NCBI GenBank assembly: GCA_029260575.1
Contig: JAJDDB010000023.1
Coordinates: 1-64,000, forward strand
Direction: 5' to 3'
From: Phycisphaerales bacterium
GTDB taxonomy: Bacteria; Planctomycetota; Phycisphaerae; Phycisphaerales; SM1A02
Length of the DNA: 64,000 bases
The notes below the pieces were generated by a model. The model searched no databases. It was not told the origin of the DNA and worked only from the letters and a program-made list of their open reading frames with translations. Of this stretch, positions 63,001-64,000 are shown piece after piece. Positions within the stretch are counted from its first letter, which is position 1, and every line of letters begins with the position of its first letter. The translations under genes and the position numbers were made by a program.

Positions 63001-63508
63001 ATCAGTTGCAGGGCCGCCACTTGAATGGCTCTATGCAGTCTACGATGGCTGTCCGGATGAAGGTGGCCAGTTTATCGACTGCAACTCAACTGGTCATTTT
63101 TCTGTTGTATTTGATGGGGAACGTGGCCATGACTACTTCATACGCATAGCTAGCCGCGCATTCTCGCAAGGGACTTTCTCACTCATACTTCAGGGGCCAG
63201 ATTGCTTGGCGAACGAACTTGACATCGATGCAGATGGTATGCCAGATGATTGCCAATGCCTTCTGGATGTGAATGGGGATGGATTAGTCGATGTCCATGA
63301 CTTTGCACAAGCGGTATTGGCTCAAGGACCGTGCAATGGCTGTCCAGAAGATGTCGATGGAAGTGGTGAAGTCAACGAATTCGATTTCCGCTTGATATTG
63401 AACAACCTTGGCCCGTGCGAAAGCACTTCTGCCAATCTATCGACTATTGTTGTAAGAGAACCTAACAAGTTACAGAGTGAACGGCAGAAGTGGGTGATAG
63501 GTGAATGA
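60020..63508 (+). CDS. VWA-domain metalloprotease-like exoprotein with dockerin-type end
   Basis: The product is 1162 residues from ATG 60020 (GGAAGGGAC upstream). A signal peptide (VVYLVIIVLSFVNSHA) is followed by a von Willebrand A domain with a MIDAS-type start (DIAFVMDGSGSID) and LSTDGIPNSG (residues ~35-220). Near residue 475-500 is a zinc-protease motif HEIGHTVGVRHA with a downstream DLMGYCGG, a Met-turn-like element. Ig-like beta domains follow (~720-920), then a PPC-like domain. Two EF-hand/dockerin motifs near the end are DVNGDGLVDVHDFAQAVL and DVDGSGEVNEFDFRLIL. It is probably a secreted or surface protease. Confidence 0.8.
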   Translation: MKVRLHDVVYLVIIVLSFVNSHAHSGPPAQASLDIAFVMDGSGSIDSTDFALQKNGLRAAILNQDLVPRDGTIAITLVQYAGSSTNVEVPFTVINSTSDATSVANQISAISQLGGATNPGDGVNSAASILSVNARPNANQNICLSTDGIPNSGASIASAVASAMASGIDSFGVIGIRCPGIFEESNLNSVYDPLVFGGGGTTMVFSSAEFANAVGPACFGDQIKLIGLEVIQSVQDWKNTATLIEGKLTYVRAHFEPADPAVMETTASARLRGYRGGVELAGSPLTASNPGARIKARQNAASRRGSWADSLNFRLPNAWANGTVRLVLEGLGGDIDCTMAAIGMDCETTVTFETTNTPDIKWIAVNWSHGGTNHNPTAADITQLQQRFNSMAPISSSLASTGSMTYSGPFSGGKPITTNVNEQLESKRFWDGCISFFGCDRLYYGALVGPDIGGRANGIPGTVACGTKQNAGYGVNRHTHEIGHTVGVRHAPYCGAVDPSAPTFPYTANIGGMVVPTLGPMSMGPDDMIWGLAANSQTVIDPNTIFDLMGYCGGFRWNSKFTYNNLRTGFNSTFNVSSSSSSSGLTPPLLGADPHLLVRGIIDLQINTASVLPLGVIELPQSPPEPIAGPYSLELLDMNGGVLNSIPFDVVASAPDCSRLPIYDCNDTGADDRPVGGPLPDDQIGSFHIPVALTSDIRGVQIKFNGVVIGDAIASPNSPIVVVQFPNGGENIDSDTFDIQWMASDADNDPLCYIVQYSADGGAIWETLAIDWKATTLTVPTNFISGSDMALIRVYASDGFNIGFDESDQFFLTDGPPLLHVLSPNDGDSFSGVQNIYFSATAQDVEDGILSDDSVSWTSDVDGLLGTGKNLIVSATMLSEANHAITAKIMDSAGNQVTQTVNIAVEVIFEPPAPDCNGNEIPDSEETEPDFIAPNLNASPQPICTNAEYICPSVEYSGSNLSDYNGDVLFCSSLFGANDIWYRYRPSWTGQVFISVAGPPLEWLYAVYDGCPDEGGQFIDCNSTGHFSVVFDGERGHDYFIRIASRAFSQGTFSLILQGPDCLANELDIDADGMPDDCQCLLDVNGDGLVDVHDFAQAVLAQGPCNGCPEDVDGSGEVNEFDFRLILNNLGPCESTSANLSTIVVREPNKLQSERQKWVIGE

Positions 63509-63542
63509 CATCTCAGGCATTCAACGACTCTCTGATCCCATC

Positions 63543-63600
63543 TTGTCCCAATTCAACTGACGCGTTATGCAGCCTCACGGTAGTACGAGTTCAATAGAAC
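63543..63600 (-). repeat. IS-B 3' terminal remnant
   Basis: CTTGTCCCAATTCAACTGACGCG and CACGGTAGTACGAGTTCAAT match the transposase-end side of IS-B at 47218-47270 and 56688-56740, covering only the last ~10 codons. Confidence 0.7.
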
Positions 63601-64000
63601 CAATCCCAAAACCCAAATCTGGACTTTGACATGTTATGTTGGTGCGGCTGAAACCCGAAAGAAACGACAATCTCGAAATTCGCAAACGGCCCAATTGATG
63701 GTTTTAGGATAGCCTCTAGGGTCTGTATCAAGCTACAGTGATGTTTGGTGGAGAGTTTTCGTATTTTCACCGCGAAAGTAGGGTCCGCGTTTCTGGACTC
63801 AAATAGGCCGATATGACTGGTAAAAAGTTCAACTGGCGTCCTGGCACACCGATTGCAGTGATGGTTCGTGCCATGCAAGTGCCACTCCTGAAGGCATTTG
63901 CGCGCCAGTTCAACGGCGTCCTCTCACTCCATAGTCTAGGTATCGTCAGTTGAACCGTTCGCTTGGCTATAGGGCTGGGACGCTCGGGGTGTAGTACAAT
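63601..64000. other. Region without recognised features
   Basis: No convincing gene, RNA or IS end was seen in the last 400 bases. Confidence 0.4.

Noticed and set aside
1-64000. tRNA, rRNA or a replication origin
   Set aside because: No cloverleaf with a TTCGANTC arm, no rRNA-like sequence and no DnaA-box cluster was noticed; a dedicated covariance search was not possible here.

Overview
The window looks like chromosomal DNA of a planctomycete, most likely from the Phycisphaerae group. The evidence is the exported proteins with paired C-terminal dockerin-like motifs (VVDVFDLLALL...W), PEP-CTERM-type tails of the form VPAPG plus a hydrophobic stretch plus an Arg run, YD/RHS giants, and many related rve-type (DDE) insertion sequences. 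No rRNA or tRNA gene was recognised. Assignments come from reading the sequence and from remembered family motifs; no database search was run.

Layout. (1) 1-4500: a broken glycosyltransferase start, remnants of two IS types (called IS-B and IS-A here), an orphan RHS toxin tip with two membrane-protein genes behind it, a complete IS-A copy, and a 5'-truncated ArsR-like regulator. (2) 4.3-7.9 kb: exported proteins (PEP-CTERM type, HAF-repeat/dockerin, a small secreted protein) and the duplicated 3' end of one of them. (3) 8.0-17.4 kb: an operon of a DUF1573 lipoprotein, a 2509-residue RHS protein and a membrane-anchored candidate immunity protein. (4) 17.45-20.64 kb: a nest of at least five IS insertions inside one another. 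(5) 20.7-27.6 kb: a second RHS giant with a small candidate immunity gene, its 5' end removed by IS-D at 27.64-29.02 kb.

(6) 29.05-35.74 kb: a histidine operon, hisG-hisC-hisB-hisH-hisF-hisA/I/E-hisD, with translationally overlapping genes. It is headed by a promoter, a His-rich leader peptide and a terminator hairpin, which together make a classical-looking his attenuator. hisA, hisI and hisE are one fused gene. No histidinol-phosphate phosphatase gene is present. (7) 36.4-39.6 kb: metB and an unusually short thrA (aspartokinase-homoserine dehydrogenase without ACT domains) behind a SAM-I/IV-type riboswitch and a hairpin that encloses the metB ribosome-binding site.

(8) 40.4-47.1 kb: a conserved hypothetical gene, two exported proteins, a LuxR-type DNA-binding protein, a 21-bp tandem repeat array, and a phosphodiesterase-TPR plus sulfotransferase operon. 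(9) 47.2-56.3 kb: a B12/radical SAM enzyme, then an Rrf2 regulator with a palindromic operator, tyrosine phenol-lyase, PNP oxidase (the PLP supplier) and tryptophanase. This is a coherent PLP-dependent aromatic amino-acid cleavage cluster. A nitronate monooxygenase follows. (10) 56.4-59.05 kb: another nested IS-D/IS-B/IS-D block. (11) 59.4-63.5 kb: a lipoprotein and a large von Willebrand A/metalloprotease/dockerin exoprotein, then a last IS-B remnant.

The metabolic operons look intact, and two carry recognisable cis-regulatory RNA. The accessory genes, above all the RHS loci, have been repeatedly broken and rearranged by the IS elements.
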